The notes beneath the pieces are model-generated. The model was not told the DNA's origin and made no database searches. It worked only from the letters and a program-made list of their open reading frames with translations. Of a stretch of DNA of 63,993 nucleotides, positions 27,513-37,186 are shown one piece after another. The stretch is from Rhodospirillales bacterium. Its GTDB lineage: Bacteria > Pseudomonadota > Alphaproteobacteria > Acetobacterales > Acetobacteraceae. Each line of letters starts with the position of its first letter. Position 1 is the stretch's first letter. The stretch spans positions 1-63,993 of the forward strand of contig CANHCJ010000003.1 of assembly GCA_947458025.1 (NCBI GenBank), in the 5' to 3' direction. Position numbers and translations under genes: made by a program.

Positions 27513-27809
27513 GCGCACGCATACCGGGGCGCGCCGGCATTGCAGGGCGCCAATCAGAAGGTTGTCATCGTCGCGATTCGTGGTATGCGCTGCCGCGCGA
27601 TTCCGCTTTCCTCGCCCGGACCGCCAGCGCGACGACGGAGCAAGGCGGATTCGTGCGAGACCAAGGTGCCAACCGGGCCGGGCCCGTTGGCCGAAGCAGT
27701 GCAAGGCGTGAAGCGGCAGGGAGCCCGGGGCAGCGTTCCCAGGAGATGAGGCCCATGGTGGAGCGGATAATGGCATCCATGGCCGAGAGCCCAGGGATCG
27801 CCTGACGCA
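27513..27809. other. Gap between carbohydrate operon and ABC system 2
   Basis: This 297-base gap holds no gene I can support. It includes a GC-rich near-palindrome (27669-27690, ccaaccgggcc facing gggcccgttgg) that could terminate the upstream operon. System 2 has no binding-protein gene, and none of the frames here resembles a remnant of one. Confidence 0.4.
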
Positions 27810-28826
27810 ATGGAGCGTCCGGTCCGCGCCCTTCTGCGCCGCCTCGGCGTGGGGCTCTTCCTGGCCCTGGTGGTCGTGCTGACGAGCTTCCTGCTCGTCA
27901 AGCTCGATGCCGCGCCCAGCGATGTGCTGCTCGGAGGCCCCACCCCCGCCGCCGAGGAGCGCGCCCAGCTGGTGGAGGATTACGGGCTGGACCGGCCCGC
28001 CTTCGTGCAGTTCGTGCGCTATACCATTCGTGTGCTGCGCGGGGAGCTCGGCCGCTCCTGGCTGACCGGCGATCCGGTGCTGGGCGAGATCATGGCCCGC
28101 ATCCCCGCCACGCTGGAGCTGATGCTCTATTCCATCTTGCTCGGCACCCTGATCGCGGTCCCCACCGGCGTGGCCGCCGCCTTTGCGCGCAACACGGCGG
28201 AAGACCGCACGGTGCGCGGCGCGAGCGTGCTGGGCGAGGCGATGCCGCCATTCCTGCTGGCGCTGCTGCTACTGCTGGTGTTCTTTCGCTGGCTGGACAT
28301 CGCGCCGGCGCCTTCGGGGCGTATCAGCATCGTGCTGTCGCCGCCGACCGCGGTCACGGGCAGCTATTTCATCGACTCCATCATCATGCAGGACTCGATC
28401 GCCGCCCGCTCGGCGCTGGCCCAGCTGGTACTGCCGGTGGTCACCCTGGCGCTGATGGTGGGGGCCACGCTGACCCTGCTGGTGCGTGGGGCGATGCTGG
28501 CCCAGATGGACGCGCCGCACTTCGTCTATGCCCGCGCCCAGGGCATGTCGCGCGAGATGCTCACGATGATCGCCCTGCGGGGTGCCCTGCCCACGATCGG
28601 GGCGGGGCTTGCCACCCAGTCCGCCGCCCTGCTTGGCGTCACCGCACTGGTGGAGCACGTCTTTGCCTGGGGAGGGGTGGGCCAATACGGGCTTGAGGCG
28701 ATGGCGCGGGCCGATTTTGCCGCAGTGCAGGGCTTTATCCTGGTCAGCGCGGCCTTTGCCGCGATCATGCACCTGGTGCACGCCCTGGTTCGTCGTATCG
28801 CCCGCATCAGGATTCGCCGCGCATGA
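27810..28826 (+). CDS. ABC system 2, permease (DppB/OppB type, diverged)
   Basis: A 338-residue permease of the peptide/nickel type. It keeps the overall OppB layout: an N-terminal TM, the periplasmic EDYGLDRPAFVQFVRY with GELGRSWLTGDPV, an EAA-like loop PHFVYARAQGMSREMLTMIALRGALP, and HVFAWGGVGQYGLEAM. It is more diverged than the other DppB-type permeases in the window: the first-TM GD motif is missing and the EAA loop lacks the usual TARAKG and RHALRN. It opens a four-gene operon; its stop overlaps the next ATG (ATGA). The start context is weak and no clear Shine-Dalgarno is seen. Confidence 0.87.
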   Translation: MERPVRALLRRLGVGLFLALVVVLTSFLLVKLDAAPSDVLLGGPTPAAEERAQLVEDYGLDRPAFVQFVRYTIRVLRGELGRSWLTGDPVLGEIMARIPATLELMLYSILLGTLIAVPTGVAAAFARNTAEDRTVRGASVLGEAMPPFLLALLLLLVFFRWLDIAPAPSGRISIVLSPPTAVTGSYFIDSIIMQDSIAARSALAQLVLPVVTLALMVGATLTLLVRGAMLAQMDAPHFVYARAQGMSREMLTMIALRGALPTIGAGLATQSAALLGVTALVEHVFAWGGVGQYGLEAMARADFAAVQGFILVSAAFAAIMHLVHALVRRIARIRIRRA

Positions 28827-29734
28827 TCGGGCGCCTTCTGCGGATGCTGCGCCTGCTCGCCCGCCGCCGTGCCGGTGCGGCGCTCGCGCTGGTCGTGCTG
28901 GCAGGTTTCGCGGCGGCGGTGGTTGCCCGCCCGGTCGCGTGGCCGCATCCGCCTGGCGCGCAGGATGCCGGCAGCGTCCTTGCCGCCCCTTCCCTGCGCC
29001 ATCCGCTCGGCACTGACGCCAACGGGCGCGACATCCTGGCGCGCGTGGTCGATGGCGCGCGTTATGCCTTTGCCGTACCGCTGGCCGCGCTGGCGCTGGC
29101 GATCCTGCTCGGCGCCCCTCTGGGCCTCGCCGCAGGCCTCGGCGGCGGGTGGCTCGATTCCCTGCTGCGCAGGACGTTCCAAGGCATCGGCCTGGTGCCG
29201 CCGCTGCTGTTGGCCATGGCGCTCGTGGCCGCCATGGGGCCTTCGCTGCGCCACGTGGTCGTGGCCATCGGACTGCTGGAGGCCATCGTGTTCGCCCGCG
29301 CCATGCGCGACGAGGTGCGGGCGCTGCATGATCGCGGCTTCATCGAGGCGGCGATCGCGGCCGGCAACCCGTTGCCGCGGCTGGTGCTGGTGCACCTTCT
29401 GCCCAACACATTGGCCCGGATCGCCGGCGAGGTGCCCCGCCAGGCGTCCTGGGCGCTGGGGGTGCTGGCGGCCATGGGGTTCGTGGGCATCGCCACGGCC
29501 GCCGACACCACCGAGTGGGGCTCCATGATCCGCGAGGGGGTGGAGCATCTCTATGCCGGCCAGTGGTGGGCCGCGATCTTCCCAGGCCTGGCCCTGCTGG
29601 TGTTCGGCGGCGCGCTGCGCGTGCTGGCCGAGAGCATCGACGAGCACGGGCCGCGCCGCGCCGCCACCAGCCCCGCCCTGGCCGGCGCCACCGATCGGGC
29701 TGGGCGGCCTCTCTCGCCGCGGGGTGCGGGCTGA
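28823..29734 (+). CDS. ABC system 2, permease (DppC/OppC type, diverged)
   Basis: A 303-residue permease. It retains the OppC pre-core motif HPLGTDANGRDILARV and an EAA-like loop GFIEAAIAAGNPLPRLVLVHLLPN, plus the periplasmic EWGSMIREGVEHLYAGQWW. It has a Ser/Ala/Arg-rich C-terminal tail beyond the usual end. The start overlaps the first permease stop (ATGA), and the stop overlaps the ATPase ATG by one base. Confidence 0.87.
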   Translation: MIGRLLRMLRLLARRRAGAALALVVLAGFAAAVVARPVAWPHPPGAQDAGSVLAAPSLRHPLGTDANGRDILARVVDGARYAFAVPLAALALAILLGAPLGLAAGLGGGWLDSLLRRTFQGIGLVPPLLLAMALVAAMGPSLRHVVVAIGLLEAIVFARAMRDEVRALHDRGFIEAAIAAGNPLPRLVLVHLLPNTLARIAGEVPRQASWALGVLAAMGFVGIATAADTTEWGSMIREGVEHLYAGQWWAAIFPGLALLVFGGALRVLAESIDEHGPRRAATSPALAGATDRAGRPLSPRGAG

Positions 29735-30696
29735 TGCTGCTCGACGTCCAGGACCTGCGCGTTGAGCGTTCCGTGACCGGCGCCCAGGGCGAGCGCGGTT
29801 TCGAGCCGGCCCTGGCCGGCGTGTCCTTCCGCGTGGTGAAGGGGCGCATTCTCGGCCTGGTGGGCGAGCACGGCGCCGGCAAGTCGCTGGCCGCCAGCGC
29901 CATACTGGGGCTGCTCCGCCCGGAGGCGCGGTTGGTCGGCGGGCGCGCGCTGTTCGAAGGGCAGGACCTGCTGCGCATGTCGGAGGCGGACCTCACCCGC
30001 GTGCGCGGCGCGCGCATCGGTTTCGTCGTCCAGTCCGGCCATGCCACGCTCGACCCCAACACCCGGGTCGGTGCCCAGCTGGTGCGCGCCCAGAGCATCC
30101 ACCGCCCGATCGTGAAGGCCGAGGCGGCGTGGCGGGCGGAGACCATCATGTCCTCCATGGGTATTCCCGAGCCGCGGCTGCGGGCCCAGGCCTGGCCGCA
30201 CGAGCTGACGCCCGGCATCGTGCAGCGCGTGGTGATCGGCCTTGCCCTGATCAACGAGCCGCAGCTGCTGATCGCCGACGAGCCGACCGCGGGACTCGAC
30301 ATCACCACGCAGGTGCAGATCCTCGATCTGCTGCACCTGGAGGTCCGCCGCCGGCGCATCGGCGGCATCATCATCACCCGCGACCTCGGCGTGGTGGCGC
30401 AGTATTGCGACGACATCGCGGTGATGTATGCCGGGCAGGTGGTGGAGCAGGGGCCCGTGGGCCAGGTGTTCACCCGCCCGGCGCATCCCCTCACCCGGGC
30501 GATGATCGCCGATGCGCCGGAGCGCCTGGCCCTTGCGGGCCGTCGCGTCGGCGGACCCGTGGCGGAGCCCGCGGATGGGTGCGCCTATCGCGCCCGCTGC
30601 CCTGATGCCACCGACCGGTGCCTTGTTGCGCCGCCGCTGGTGGGCGCCGGGGTGCATGCGGCGCGCTGCCACTTCGCACGGATTGCCGCGGCATGA
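29734..30696 (+). CDS. ABC system 2, OppD-type ATPase with altered catalytic motifs
   Basis: A 320-residue OppD-type nucleotide-binding subunit. Walker A GEHGAGKS (44-51), Q100 and Walker B LLIADEPTAGLD (E183) are kept. The signature is HELTPGI (LTPG for LSGG, residues 158-161), the Q-loop continues SGHATLDP instead of EPMTSLNP, and the H-loop reads ITRDLG, with R216 where the switch His is expected. The C-terminal Cys extension (GCAYRARCP, then C) is present. The frame is complete and overlaps its neighbours on both sides (1 and 4 bases), so it is under coupled translation rather than decaying. ATP hydrolysis is probably slow or absent, by inference from ABC ATPase biochemistry. Confidence 0.87.
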   Translation: MLLDVQDLRVERSVTGAQGERGFEPALAGVSFRVVKGRILGLVGEHGAGKSLAASAILGLLRPEARLVGGRALFEGQDLLRMSEADLTRVRGARIGFVVQSGHATLDPNTRVGAQLVRAQSIHRPIVKAEAAWRAETIMSSMGIPEPRLRAQAWPHELTPGIVQRVVIGLALINEPQLLIADEPTAGLDITTQVQILDLLHLEVRRRRIGGIIITRDLGVVAQYCDDIAVMYAGQVVEQGPVGQVFTRPAHPLTRAMIADAPERLALAGRRVGGPVAEPADGCAYRARCPDATDRCLVAPPLVGAGVHAARCHFARIAAA

Positions 30697-31682
30697 GCGC
30701 CGCACATGCAGGCGGCGCCACGGTGGCCGAGCTCCGGCGTGTCTCGGTCGTGCTCGGCCGCGGCGAGGGGCGGGTTGCGGCGCTGAACCGCATCGATCTT
30801 CAGGTGGCGGAGGGCCAGATCCTCGCCGTGGTGGGCGAGTCCGGTGCCGGCAAGAGCACGCTGGCGCGCAGCTTCCTGCGCCTTGTCGCCCCCGAGGGCG
30901 GCGCCGTGCTGCTGGAAGGCGCGGACATCACTGCCATGCCGGAGCGTCGCCTGCGCCGGCTGCGTGGGCGCATGACCATGGTGTTCCGCAGCCCCGGCGA
31001 CGTGCTGAACCCGCGCATGACCGCGCGCGAGCTGATCGAGGAGCCGCTGCGCCTGCATGCGCCGCGCGGCACCGACCGCCGCGCCGAGGTGGATGCGGTG
31101 GCCACGCGCCTCGGCCTTACCCCCGCGGAGCTCGTCCTGCGCCCAGGCGAGCTTTCGCCCAGCCGCATGCAACTGGTCGGCCTCGGGCGCGCCATAGTCA
31201 CCAAGCCGCGGCTTCTTGTGCTGGACGAGCCGAGCCGCGATCTCGATGCGGCGGCCGCTGCCGACCTGCTCGCCCTGCTGGCCGGGCTGCGCGAGGACGG
31301 CATGGCGATCGTGGTGACCAGCGACGATATCGCCAACGTCCAGCCGGTCGCGGACCGGATCGCCGTGCTGTATCTGGGGGAGGTGGTGGAGGAGGGCGCG
31401 ACGGCCGACCTGCTGCGCGACCCGCTGCACCCCTACACGCAGTCGATGCTGTCCGCCCATCTCCCCGCCGATCCCAGCCGGCGTGGACGGCGCATCCGCC
31501 TGCGCGGTGACCCCCCGCAGCCTGAGGACCGCACGCCGGGATGCGGCTTCGCGCCGCGCTGCCCGATCGCCGAAAGCCGCTGCCGCAGCGGCGCGCCCAC
31601 GCCGAACCAGGTGGGCACTGACCGGCGAGTGGCCTGCCTGCGCGTGCTTGAGGGAACCAGCCGGATCCCCCTGTCGCGCTGA
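30693..31682 (+). CDS. ABC system 2, OppF-type ATPase with altered catalytic motifs
   Basis: A 329-residue OppF-type subunit. Walker A GESGAGKST (48-56) and the Walker B Glu (LLVLDEPS, E179) remain. The Q-loop Gln is R99 (VFRSPGDVLNP), the signature is LSPSRMQ (SGG to SPS, 155-157), the D-loop is SRDLD, and the H-loop reads VTSDDIANV with D211 in place of His. The C-terminal oligopeptide extension with GCGFAPRCP and a later Cys is intact. The start overlaps the other ATPase stop (ATGA). With both subunits altered, neither composite ATP site in a heterodimer would be canonical. Confidence 0.87.
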   Translation: MSAAHAGGATVAELRRVSVVLGRGEGRVAALNRIDLQVAEGQILAVVGESGAGKSTLARSFLRLVAPEGGAVLLEGADITAMPERRLRRLRGRMTMVFRSPGDVLNPRMTARELIEEPLRLHAPRGTDRRAEVDAVATRLGLTPAELVLRPGELSPSRMQLVGLGRAIVTKPRLLVLDEPSRDLDAAAAADLLALLAGLREDGMAIVVTSDDIANVQPVADRIAVLYLGEVVEEGATADLLRDPLHPYTQSMLSAHLPADPSRRGRRIRLRGDPPQPEDRTPGCGFAPRCPIAESRCRSGAPTPNQVGTDRRVACLRVLEGTSRIPLSR

Positions 31683-31727
31683 CACCCCGCGAAGGGGTGC
31701 TGCATCGCATCGTCGGGTGGCAAACAG

Positions 31728-31750
31728 CCGTCAGGTGCTTGCCCTGACGG
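31728..31750. terminator. Hairpin between convergent ABC operons
   Basis: A perfect 8-bp stem (ccgtcagg / cctgacgg) with a 7-base loop lies between the stop of system 2 (31682) and the stop of system 3 (31759). A second small hairpin (caccccgcgaaggggtg, 31683-31699) precedes it. It probably serves both operons. Confidence 0.5.
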
Positions 31751-31758
31751 AAGCCGCC

Positions 31759-32754
31759 CTACACGTGGTGGCAGGAGACCATCTGCCCGCCGCCGAGGTC
31801 GCGCAGCACGGGTTCCTCGGTTTTGCACACATCGGTGGCCCGGGGGCAGCGCGTGTGGAACCGGCAGCCCGGCGGCGGGCGCAGCGCGCTCGGCACCTCG
31901 CCGGTGACCGCTATCTGCGGCCGCGTGGCCTCGATCTCCGGGTCGGGGATCGGCACCGCCGCCAGCAGGGCCTGGGTGTAGGGATGCTGCGGGCGCTTGT
32001 AGAGCGTCTCGCGGTCGGCGATCTCCACGATGCGGCCGAGATACATCACCGCGATCCGGTCGCTGATGTGGCGCACCACGGCAAGGTCGTGTGCGACGAA
32101 GACGTAGGTGAGCCCGAGGCTTTGCTGCAGGTCCTGAAACAGGTTCACGATCTGCGCCTGGATCGAGACGTCGAGCGCGGAGACCGGCTCATCGCAGATC
32201 AGCAGTTCGGGCGACATGGCCAGGGCGCGGGCCACGCCGATGCGCTGGCGCTGGCCGCCGGAGAATTCGTGGATGTAGCGATCCGCCATGTCCGGCCGCA
32301 GGCCCACGAGGGCGAGCAGTTCCCGCGCGCGATCCGACCGGGCCGACCTGTTCGGCAGGATGTCGTGCACGATCATCGGCTCGGCGATCAGGTCCACCAC
32401 CTTCATGCGGGGATTCAGGGAGCCGAAGGGGTCCTGGTAGACCATCTGCATGCGCTTGCGGATCGGCCGCATCGCCGCCCGGTCGTGCCGGGTGATGTCC
32501 TGCCCGTCGAACACCACGCGCCCGCCGGTGATGTCGAGCATGCGCAGCACAGCCAGGCCCGTGGTGGACTTGCCACAGCCGCTCTCGCCGACCAGGCCCA
32601 GGGTCTCGCCGCGGTTGAGGGTGAACGACACGCCGTCCACGGCCTTCACCGAGGCGACCTGCTTCTGGAACACCGTTCCCGACATCACCGGGAAGTGGAC
32701 CTTGAGGTTCTCCACCACCAGCAGCGGGGATCCCGCCACGTTCGCATCAAGCAT
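31759..32754 (-). CDS. ABC importer system 3, ATPase (OppF/DppF type)
   Basis: A 331-residue ATPase with canonical motifs: Walker [11 protein letters not shown]-loop [11 protein letters not shown], signature FSGGQRQR, Walker [13 protein letters not shown] and H-loop VAHDLAVV. The C-terminal extension carries GCRFHTRCP and a later Cys, typical of oligopeptide systems. The start at 32754 overlaps the upstream ATPase gene by 8 bases. It is the last gene of system 3. Confidence 0.94.
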   Translation of the reverse strand: MLDANVAGSPLLVVENLKVHFPVMSGTVFQKQVASVKAVDGVSFTLNRGETLGLVGESGCGKSTTGLAVLRMLDITGGRVVFDGQDITRHDRAAMRPIRKRMQMVYQDPFGSLNPRMKVVDLIAEPMIVHDILPNRSARSDRARELLALVGLRPDMADRYIHEFSGGQRQRIGVARALAMSPELLICDEPVSALDVSIQAQIVNLFQDLQQSLGLTYVFVAHDLAVVRHISDRIAVMYLGRIVEIADRETLYKRPQHPYTQALLAAVPIPDPEIEATRPQIAVTGEVPSALRPPPGCRFHTRCPRATDVCKTEEPVLRDLGGGQMVSCHHV

Positions 32755-33739
32755 GGGCAGGCACCCCGGACTCCACGGATACGAAGCAGGCCTTGCGGTG
32801 CCCGCCTCCCACATCCTCCAGCACCGGTCGTGCCTTGAGGCAGCCCGGCTCGGCCACCGAGCAGCGCGGCGCGAAGGCGCAGCCCGGCGGGAGCCGCGTG
32901 AGGTCTGGCGGCGAGCCCTCGATCGGCACGAGGCGGTCGCCGAGCACGCCATCCAGCCGCGGCACGCAGGCCATGAGGCCGCGCGTGTAGGGGTGCTGCG
33001 GCATCTTGTAGATCTCGCGCGCGGTGCCGGTTTCCACCACGCGCCCGGCGTACATCACGCTCACCCGGTCGGCGTAGCGCGCCACCACGCCGAGGTCGTG
33101 GGTGATGAGAATGAGCGCCGCCCCCGTCTCGCGCGTCAGCTCCTTCAACAGGGAGAGGATCTGGGACTGCACGGTCACGTCGAGCGCGGTGGTTGGCTCG
33201 TCGGCGATGATCAGCTTGGGCTGGCAGGCCAGCGCCATGGCGATCATCGCGCGCTGGCGCATGCCGCCCGAGAACTGGTGCGGATACGCATCCACGCGCG
33301 CCTTCGCGTCCGGGATGCGCACCCGCGCCAGCAACTCGCCCGCCTTCTCCAGCGCCGCCTTCCAGCTGGCGCCGCGGTGCAGCTGCACCGGCTCGCCCAC
33401 CTGAAGCCCGACGGTGAGCGAGGGATTCAGCGAGGTCATCGGCTCCTGGAAGATCATGGCGATGCGGTCACCCCGCACCGCCTGCATCTCCGCGTCGCTG
33501 AGCTTCAGCAGGTCCTGCCCCTCGAACATCACGCTGCCGGCGGTGATCTCGCCGGGCGGGTTCGGGATCAGGCGCATCAGTGAGAGCGCGGTGACGCTCT
33601 TGCCTGATCCGCTTTCGCCCACGATCGCCAGCGTCTCGCCGGCATCGACATCGAACGACACGTCGTCCACCGCCATCACCGCCCCGCGTTCCGTGCGGAA
33701 GCGGGTGGTGAGGTTGCGGACTTCCAGGAGCTTGGCCAC
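32747..33739 (-). CDS. ABC importer system 3, ATPase (OppD/DppD type)
   Basis: A 330-residue ATPase. It has Walker [11 protein letters not shown]-loop [11 protein letters not shown], signature FSGGMRQR, Walker [14 protein letters not shown]-loop ITHDLGVV, and a C-terminal extension with GCAFAPRCS and Cys. It begins at a GTG immediately after the binding-protein stop (TGA-GTG). All catalytic positions are intact, in contrast to system 2. Confidence 0.94.
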   Translation of the reverse strand: MAKLLEVRNLTTRFRTERGAVMAVDDVSFDVDAGETLAIVGESGSGKSVTALSLMRLIPNPPGEITAGSVMFEGQDLLKLSDAEMQAVRGDRIAMIFQEPMTSLNPSLTVGLQVGEPVQLHRGASWKAALEKAGELLARVRIPDAKARVDAYPHQFSGGMRQRAMIAMALACQPKLIIADEPTTALDVTVQSQILSLLKELTRETGAALILITHDLGVVARYADRVSVMYAGRVVETGTAREIYKMPQHPYTRGLMACVPRLDGVLGDRLVPIEGSPPDLTRLPPGCAFAPRCSVAEPGCLKARPVLEDVGGGHRKACFVSVESGVPAHA

Positions 33740-35437
33740 TCAGTACCCCATCTTCTTCTTGAGTTCCTGGTCGATCCAGATCCGGGCGTAGATCGGCCCC
33801 GGCTTCACCGCGCCCACGCGCAGCTCGCCGTCGTAGTTCTTCACCCAGGGCCACCACGCCGTGTAGATGTACTGGCCCGGGAGCCAGATGTACGGCGCCT
33901 TGGCCAGGATTTCCCGCGTCATCTCCTTGATGATGACCTGGCGATCCTTCTCGTCCCGTGTGGCGAAGGCCTTGTGCATCTTCGCCGTGTACTCTTCCGA
34001 GAACAGCATCGACGGGCCCCAGAGCTGGCCGGGCGTGAAGCTTTTGTGCAGCGTGCGCGTCGGGTTGGTGTGGCCGTTGTTCATGAAGTAGCCGGCGGTG
34101 TGCTTGGCCGTGGTCATCGCCGAGAGGAATGCGCCGTATTCCATCGGGATGATCTTCAGCTTCACGCCCACCTGCTCCAGGTAACCGGCCACCAGCGGCA
34201 GCAGGTCCATGTGGTCGGGCGCGCAGGAGCACACCTGCACATCGAAGGTGAAGCCGTTCGGGAAGCCGGCCTCGCGCAGCAGCTGCTTGGCCTTCTGCGG
34301 ATTGTAGGTGAACAGCTCCTTCACCTCATCCGGCATCGCCTCCAGCGGCTCCCAGTAGCCGACATAGTCCGGGTGCTGCGGATAGGCGAAGAGCTCGGCG
34401 TTGCCGCCGTAGTATTCCTTCACGATCTCCTGCTTGTTCACCGCCATGTTGAGCGCACGGCGCACCCGGATGTCGTCGAACGGCTTCATGTCCGTCCGCA
34501 TCGACAGGAAGGTGCCGGAGAAGGTGAGCCAGCGCGCCCATTGCAACTGTGGCGCGCTGCGCTTCAGGCTGTCCACCGCCTGCCAGCGGATCGCCTCCAG
34601 GATGTCGAGCTTGCCGGTCCGAAGCGCGGAGTGCTGCGTGGCTTCGTCGCGGATGATTCGATAGGTGACGCGATCGACGAAGGGCAGCTTGTACTCGACC
34701 CCGTCGATCTTGTCCTTGTCCCAGTAGACCGGGTTCTTGGTGTAGACCTGCGAGTTACCCTGCACATAGTCGCTGAGCTGGAACGGGCCGGTGCCGACCG
34801 CGTTGCGCCAGTTGCCGATGCCAGCCTTCACCACCTCTTGCGGGTAGATTGCGGAGTAGTAGCCCCAGCCGAAGCGATAGTCCCAGTCGGCATTGTATTC
34901 GTTCATGAAGAAGACGACGGTGTGCTTGTCCGGCGCTTCCACCTTGTCGACGTAGTAGTAGTAGTCCTTGAACGCCTTCGGGCTGGTCTTCTGCCGGTTG
35001 AAGGTGAACAGCACGTCGTCGGCCACGAACTCGCGGCTTTCCATCACGCCCTGCTTGGCGGGCCACATGACGCCGCGGCGCAGCTTGATCTCCACGCGCA
35101 GCGGGTTCTCCTTCCACTCCCACGACTCCGCCAACTCGCCGCGGAGCGCTTCCGTCGGCAGCCAGGCGTCGGGCTTGAAGTTGAACCGGCCACCGCGCCG
35201 CACCGACTTGTCGAGATCGCCGGCGAACAGGGTTTCATAGTGCAGGTTGTCGTGGTTGGTCTTCCAGGCGTAGTCGCCGGGATCCCACGACAAGGCAGAG
35301 ATGGTCACGCTTACCGTGCCGATCTCAAGGTTGCCGCCGTATTGCGGCTTCGGGGCCTGGGCCTGTGCCGCCCCGGCCAGCAGGCCGGCCGCGGCAACGC
35401 CTGCCATCAACCCGCCGAGCCATCTTCCGTATCGCAT
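33740..35437 (-). CDS. ABC importer system 3, substrate-binding protein, second copy
   Basis: A 565-residue family 5 binding protein. The signal peptide is [27 protein letters not shown], with the mature start near APKPQYGG. It shares long identical or near-identical blocks with the next gene (for example [10 protein letters not shown] and [19 protein letters not shown]), so the two are tandem duplicates. A gggaggg site precedes the ATG at 35437. Typical of dipeptide-like ABC systems; the ligand is unknown. It is adjacent to the OppD-type ATPase. Confidence 0.93.
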   Translation of the reverse strand: MRYGRWLGGLMAGVAAAGLLAGAAQAQAPKPQYGGNLEIGTVSVTISALSWDPGDYAWKTNHDNLHYETLFAGDLDKSVRRGGRFNFKPDAWLPTEALRGELAESWEWKENPLRVEIKLRRGVMWPAKQGVMESREFVADDVLFTFNRQKTSPKAFKDYYYYVDKVEAPDKHTVVFFMNEYNADWDYRFGWGYYSAIYPQEVVKAGIGNWRNAVGTGPFQLSDYVQGNSQVYTKNPVYWDKDKIDGVEYKLPFVDRVTYRIIRDEATQHSALRTGKLDILEAIRWQAVDSLKRSAPQLQWARWLTFSGTFLSMRTDMKPFDDIRVRRALNMAVNKQEIVKEYYGGNAELFAYPQHPDYVGYWEPLEAMPDEVKELFTYNPQKAKQLLREAGFPNGFTFDVQVCSCAPDHMDLLPLVAGYLEQVGVKLKIIPMEYGAFLSAMTTAKHTAGYFMNNGHTNPTRTLHKSFTPGQLWGPSMLFSEEYTAKMHKAFATRDEKDRQVIIKEMTREILAKAPYIWLPGQYIYTAWWPWVKNYDGELRVGAVKPGPIYARIWIDQELKKKMGY

Positions 35438-35489
35438 CAATCCCTCCCTTTGCGCCCCCGGCTGTTCGGCTCTGTGGGGCTGTGCCAAC

Positions 35490-37169
35490 TCAGTAGCCCA
35501 TGCGCTTCTTCATCTCCTGGTCGATCCAGATGCGCGCATAGACCGCACCCGGCTTGACCGCGCCCACGCGCAGTTCGCCGTTGTAGTTCTTCACCCACGG
35601 CCACCAGGCGGTGTGCACATAGGGGGTGGGCAGCCAGATGTAGGGCGCCGCGTCGAGCGCTTCGCGCGTCAGGTCGCGGATCATGCGCTTGCGCGTGTCC
35701 TCGTCGCGGGTGCGGTACATCTCGGCCACCCGGGCGGTGTAGCCTTCGCTGAACCACATCGATGGCCCCCAGATCTGGCCAGGCGTGAAGCTCTTGCGGA
35801 TCGAGGTGGTCGGGTTGGTGTGGCCGTTGTTCATGAAGTAGCCGGCGGCGTGCTTCTGCGTGGTCATCGCCGAGAGGAACGCGCCGTACTCCATCGGCTG
35901 GATCTCAATCTTCACGCCGATCTGCTCGAGATACCCGGCGACCAGCGGCAGCAGGTCCATGTGGTCGGGCGAGCAGGAGCAAACCTGGGTTCGGAATGTG
36001 AAACCGTTGGGGTAACCGGCCTCGCGCAGCAACTGCTTGGCCTTGGCCGGATTGTAGGTGTAGAGCTCTTTGATCGAATCCGGCATGCTTTCCAGCGGCT
36101 CGAAGTAGCCCACGTACTCGGGATGCTGCGGATAGGCGAAGAGCTCGGCGTGGCCGCCGTAGTATTCCTTCACGATCTCCTGCTTGTTCACCGCCATATT
36201 GAGCGCACGGCGGACCCGGATGTCGTCGAACGGCTTGGTGTCGGTGCGCATGGACAGGTAGATGCCGGACATGGCCAGCCACCGCGCCCATTGCAGTTGG
36301 GGCGCGCTCTTCTTCAGGCTGTCCACCGCCTGCCAGCGGATCGCCTCCAGGATGTCGAGCTTGCCGGTGCGCAGCGCGGCGTGCTGTGTCGCCTCGTCGC
36401 GGATGATGCGGTAGGTGACGCGATCGACGAAGGGCAGCTTGTATTTCTGGCCATCGATCGTGTCGGTATCCCAGTAGATCGCGTTCCTGGCATAGACCTG
36501 GGAGTTACCCTGCACGTACTCGGAAAGCTGGAACGGCCCGGTGCCGACTGCGTTGCGCCAGTTGCCGGCGCCAGCCTGCACCAGCTCCGGCGGGATGATC
36601 TGGGAGTAGTAGCCCCAGCCGAAGCGGTAGTCCCACTCGGCGTTGAAATCCTTCATGTAGAACACGACGGTGTAGCGGTCCTTCGCTTCCACACGGTCCA
36701 CATGGTCGAAGTAGCCAGGGATCTTCTTGGGCGACTTGTCCTGGCGGTTGTAGCTGAACACAACGTCGTCGGCGTTGAATTCGCGGCTTTCCATCACGCC
36801 CTGCTTGGCGGGCCACATGATGCCGCGGCGCAGCTTGACCACGACGGCGAGCGGGTTGTCCTGCCATTCCCACGACTCGGCGAGCTCGCCGCGGATCGCG
36901 TCAGACGGCAGCCAGGCATCAGGGCGGAAGCTGTAGCGTCCGCCGCGGCGGATCGACTTGTCGAGGTCGCCGGCGAACAGCGTCTCGTAGTGCAGGTTGT
37001 CGTGGTTCAGCTTCCAGGCGAAGTCCTGCGGGTCGAAGGACAGGGCCGAGATGGTCACGTTCACCGTGCCGACCTCGAGGTTGCCGCCGTATTGCGGCTT
37101 CTGGGCCTGCGCGGGCACCGCCAGCAGGGTGGAGGCAAGCAGGGCGGCGCCCAGGATCTTGGATCGCAT
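35490..37169 (-). CDS. ABC importer system 3, substrate-binding protein, first copy
   Basis: A 559-residue family 5 binding protein. The leader is MRSKILGAALLASTLLAVPAQAQ, with the mature start [11 protein letters not shown]. It is collinear with the 33740-35437 protein over the whole mature chain, including the C-terminal [19 protein letters not shown]. Differences cluster in mid-protein loops, which could shift ligand choice. The ATG at 37169 lies 17 bases after the permease stop. Confidence 0.93.
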   Translation of the reverse strand: MRSKILGAALLASTLLAVPAQAQKPQYGGNLEVGTVNVTISALSFDPQDFAWKLNHDNLHYETLFAGDLDKSIRRGGRYSFRPDAWLPSDAIRGELAESWEWQDNPLAVVVKLRRGIMWPAKQGVMESREFNADDVVFSYNRQDKSPKKIPGYFDHVDRVEAKDRYTVVFYMKDFNAEWDYRFGWGYYSQIIPPELVQAGAGNWRNAVGTGPFQLSEYVQGNSQVYARNAIYWDTDTIDGQKYKLPFVDRVTYRIIRDEATQHAALRTGKLDILEAIRWQAVDSLKKSAPQLQWARWLAMSGIYLSMRTDTKPFDDIRVRRALNMAVNKQEIVKEYYGGHAELFAYPQHPEYVGYFEPLESMPDSIKELYTYNPAKAKQLLREAGYPNGFTFRTQVCSCSPDHMDLLPLVAGYLEQIGVKIEIQPMEYGAFLSAMTTQKHAAGYFMNNGHTNPTTSIRKSFTPGQIWGPSMWFSEGYTARVAEMYRTRDEDTRKRMIRDLTREALDAAPYIWLPTPYVHTAWWPWVKNYNGELRVGAVKPGAVYARIWIDQEMKKRMGY

Positions 37170-37186
37170 GGTGTTCACTCCGTCAC

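Noticed and set aside
27513-27809. Remnant of a missing binding-protein gene ahead of system 2
   Set aside because: No frame in the gap resembles a family 5 binding protein or a signal peptide.
29734-31682. Calling the two altered ATPases pseudogenes
   Set aside because: Both frames are full length with C-terminal extensions intact and overlap their neighbours by 1-4 bases; I see no frameshift or premature stop.
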